Positions 61,323-64,000 of a stretch of 64,000 bases of DNA are shown one piece after another (positions within the stretch are counted from its first letter, which is position 1; the number at the start of each line of letters is the position of its first letter). Location: the NCBI GenBank assembly GCA_946699065.1, contig CAMPDV010000718.1:91612-155611 (forward strand), in the 5' to 3' direction. The translations under genes and the position numbers were made by a program. The notes below the pieces were generated by a model. The model saw only the letters and a program-made list of their open reading frames with translations, searched no databases and was not told where the DNA came from. The DNA comes from Loxodes magnus (lineage: Eukaryota; Ciliophora; Karyorelictea; Loxodida; Loxodidae).

Positions 61323-61939
61323 ATGAGTGAAAGTGAGAAATATGATTGATATGACGAACATTAACCACTTGGAAATCCAAAACTAAAAAAACTTCCGACA
61401 CAAACTCAAATAGAAATATTATCTAAGTCATTAAAAGAGTTTATATTCAAAAAAAGATACCTCACTGATAAAGTAGAAAAATTTGAAAAACTAATAACGT
61501 CTTTGCTTGAGAAACAATATTAATCATCATAAGAATAGAAAACAAACTGGAACAAAAAATTATTTAAATTTAATAATAAATTCAGGTAACGCCATTTTCG
61601 TTTTAACAGAATTAATCAGATCTTATGGAAATAGAAAATGAAGCCTCAAATTAAAATAAACAGTAAAAATTTATTTAAAGTAACTATGAAATTTAACTTA
61701 AATAAGTGTTACAGGAATAATAGTTTAAAGGAAGAATAAAATGCTACGTGTGCAATAAATAACACCAATGAAAATACTGCTACTAACTAAGCGAAATTTA
61801 AAGAAAGAATAAATAAGATGTTTTTAGAAAACTATTTAGGATATATCCAACATAAAGCGGAAAAAATTTATAGAAAAAAATTCTTTAATTCAAATCTTAA
61901 TCCTTGGAGAAATAATTAGGAACGCTAAGTGCAAGATGA
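61323..61939 (+). pseudogene. Retroposon ORF, family 4 (copy A2)
   Basis: ATG 61323, MSESEKYDWYDEHQPLGNPK, then SLKEFIFKKRYLTDKVEKFEKL (coiled coil). The knuckle part CYVCNKQHQWKYC (W = TGA) is in the -1 frame, preceded by SDLMEIENEASN. It ends at TGA 61937-61939. Another ATG at 61240 lies in a different frame (MASKKQQNFEQN). Inverted partner of 2545-3174. Confidence 0.5.
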
Positions 61940-61960
61940 AAACTATTCAGAATATTAAAG

Positions 61961-61990
61961 GATGGTGCACTAATGAAGTGCTACACCGCC
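61961..61990 (+). other. S1-type hairpin, copy 7
   Basis: GATGGT and GCACT, loop AATGA, AGTGC, TAC bulge, ACCGCC. It differs from copy 6 by one stem base, which turns a wobble or pair into a mismatch. Confidence 0.5.
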
Positions 61991-62099
61991 TAACTAAATC
62001 TAGTAGGAATTCAAGACAAACTAATAGAGACAAGCTGATAGAATAGTTCAGATGGCTGACTACTAAGGCTTTAACAAAGCTTTTTAACTTTTTTAACTT

Positions 62100-63399
62100 T
62101 AAACTTTTATATGAAAATATTTAATTATTTAATTCATTTTTTGCAACTTTTATACAAAGATATATTTAAACATTTGCTTATATTCATTTTCTTTTTTGGT
62201 AGTTTAAAGTTTTTATAATTAAAATATTTAATGATGAGAGTTTAAAAATACAATCATGAGTATAAAATGATATGAAGTTTTTGATTAAATTAGATACTTC
62301 ATTTTATTTAAACTTATAAATATCATATTTCTTTTTAACTTTATTTTTTCCCTCCTTCTACTTTCATATTTTAGTTCGCTAATATTTTTTATTCCTTCTA
62401 TGTAACAAATTATCTTTTTATTTCTCCACTGATTGACTACATTTTTATAACCACCAATTTAAATACTATCAAAGAAAATATTGTAAAAATAAATGAGAAG
62501 AAAATTTTCTAAATTCCTTAAAAAAAGTATTAGTTTTACAAACATTCAAACATACTTAGATTAAAAAATAAATAAAAACATTCTGATATAAATAATTTGC
62601 ATTTCTTTCATTCAGATTTCTAATAATTTATTTTAAAGATAAATCATAAAATATAAACATAAATATAAGTAAAAATTCTTAGTTTAAATAAATTAGATAG
62701 TATTATATTTAATAAAATATTATCAAAATAAAATTTCGTTTAATCCATATTAGTTTAGTTTTATAGATTTTAATTATTTATAATTTCTTCTTAATAATTA
62801 AAATTCCTTTTTAATTATATATAAATTCTATATAATTGTTTAATTAATTAATTTTTTAAATTATCTTAAATTTTTAAGGTTATTGATATATTTTAAATAA
62901 GATTGAGTATATGAAATCTGATTAAATTTATAATAATCACTTAGATCTAAATTAAGTTAAGTTAAAATTTTTAAAATATTAATCTTAAAATCAGTTATTA
63001 ATAATTTATTTAATCCTTAGTAATAAATAATTCTAACTATTAATTTACATTATTATTATATTTATCTTCTATTGATTCACTTTATATTTTAATTATTATA
63101 TTTAGCTAACATTTTTTAAACTATTTATTTATAATTTTATATTTAATATTTTTAAATATATATTAAAACTTATATATAAATATTAAAATTTATTTATTTA
63201 ATTTAAGCTAAAATATTTTTACTTGCTTTAAACATTTTTAATATGAAAATATAAAATAGTAAAAATCCTATTATACCCTATAATGTTGTTAAATTTAAAA
63301 TTATTTTTTATTTATCAATTTATTAAATAAATTTTAAGACTTTTATTTTTTAATTTTAAATTATTTTTTTAATTTTAGTACATTAAATTTCATTTCTCT
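62100..63399. repeat. Non-coding 3' flank, near-identical to 3290-4591
   Basis: Direct-orientation copy with few differences. The homology continues through the gene to the window end. Confidence 0.75.
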
Positions 63400-64000
63400 T
63401 CAGTTTAACTTGTTTTTCAGCTTTATTTTTTTCTTCTATTTCTGCTCTGGCATATCTTGATTTACTTCATTTGTTTTTGACTTATTTCGCTTTTTTTTAC
63501 TTCTTTTTTAACTTTTAACTTTTCTCATTTTCTCAAGATCTTGCTTCTTTTTTTATTTCTGTAAAACGTCGAAATTAAGAAATAAATCATCACTAACTTT
63601 TTCTAAATTCTTTATTTAAAGTTAATTTTTTTATTGTTTCTCTTATCTCTAAGTGCTTTCTAGCCTTATACAACTAGAATTATTTAGTTACAAATTAATC
63701 TAAGTTTCATCAAAAACTTAAGTTCCTGATATTTATTATTAACCTTAAGATTATAAAACTTCAATTGCTTAGTTACTCTGATAACTTTATTCTTCACTTT
63801 TAACTTTTTACTTAAGTTTATAGTGATTAATAATACTTCTTATATTAAGGAAAATCATCCCTAAGGTTAAAATAAAAATAAAGATACTCTAAAAGTACAT
63901 CACAAAATCTCCTAACTACTCTATACTTTTCTCATTTCTATGTTCTATTTTATCCTTATTCATTTCTATATCAAAGTAGATATTAGATAAATAAATTACC
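63400..64000 (-). CDS. C-terminal part of a further F1-type membrane protein (F5), cut by window end
   Basis: Stop TGA 63402-63400 preceded by EQKQKKKIKLKNKLN. The open frame continues to the edge and is nearly the same as 4592-5190 (VSDDLFLNF against VGDDLFLNF; the last membrane segment FIFILTLGMIFLNIG is present). No frame break in the visible 200 codons. The cysteine and jelly-roll domains would lie beyond the window. Confidence 0.75.

Overview
The window reads as ciliate nuclear DNA of very low GC. In every convincing protein TAA and TAG stand at glutamine positions. TGA stands at conserved tryptophan positions inside the genes, yet TGA also follows the canonical EEVD terminus of an HSP70 fragment. 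That combination (TAA/TAG = Gln, TGA = Trp or stop by context) is the karyorelict code (NCBI table 27, Loxodes-like). The one intron I can define is 25 nt, which fits a karyorelict better than the heterotrich Condylostoma (table 28, about 15-nt introns). The organism call is an inference. Under the standard code almost all of these genes are shattered, and most long standard-code ORFs are shadows or pieces.

Host-type genes. (1) A family of large membrane proteins with signal peptide, LamG-like jelly-roll, furin-like cysteine repeats and a polytopic C-terminus: intact copies at 4592-7891 (-), 19028-22192 (+) and 36399-39260 (-), a partial copy running off the right edge (63400-64000, -), and decayed pieces at 46107-47205 (-) and 59466-60130 (+). 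(2) An OSCA/TMEM63 (CSC1-like) channel gene at 51277-54940 (-), with eight in-frame TGA codons and one 25-nt intron. (3) Two broken HSP70 pieces at 14458-16344 (-) with a tRNA-His between them. (4) A tRNA-Lys at 48263-48335 (-).

Repeats dominate the rest. A large inverted duplication (about 16905-23745 against 34690-42265) carries two of the intact membrane-protein genes facing each other. The centre (about 24-34.7 kb) and much of 42-48 kb and 57-59 kb are filled with retroelements: small (0.7-1 kb) single-ORF retroposons with coiled-coil and, in most families, CCHC zinc-knuckle proteins, (ATT)n tails and 11-16 bp target-site duplications; decayed LINE endonuclease/reverse-transcriptase pieces that could have supplied mobilisation; and two SINE-like families (S1, S2) with compensated 3' hairpins. 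S1 occurs as two near-full copies plus several 3'-end remnants. S2 occurs as two copies, each with a perfect 15-bp target duplication. The far left (about 3290-5190) and far right (62100-64000) are near-identical direct copies of a gene 3' end, with an adjacent 0.85-kb retroelement segment inverted between them.

How it fits together: a multigene family of surface-type proteins has spread by segmental duplication, inversion and probably conversion in a retroelement-rich region. The S1 copy inside one arm of the inverted repeat is missing from the other arm, so it arrived after the duplication. Long stretches (8.0-14.4, 44.6-46.1, 49.3-51.3, 54.9-56.2 and 60.1-61.2 kb) are AT-rich with no gene I can support.
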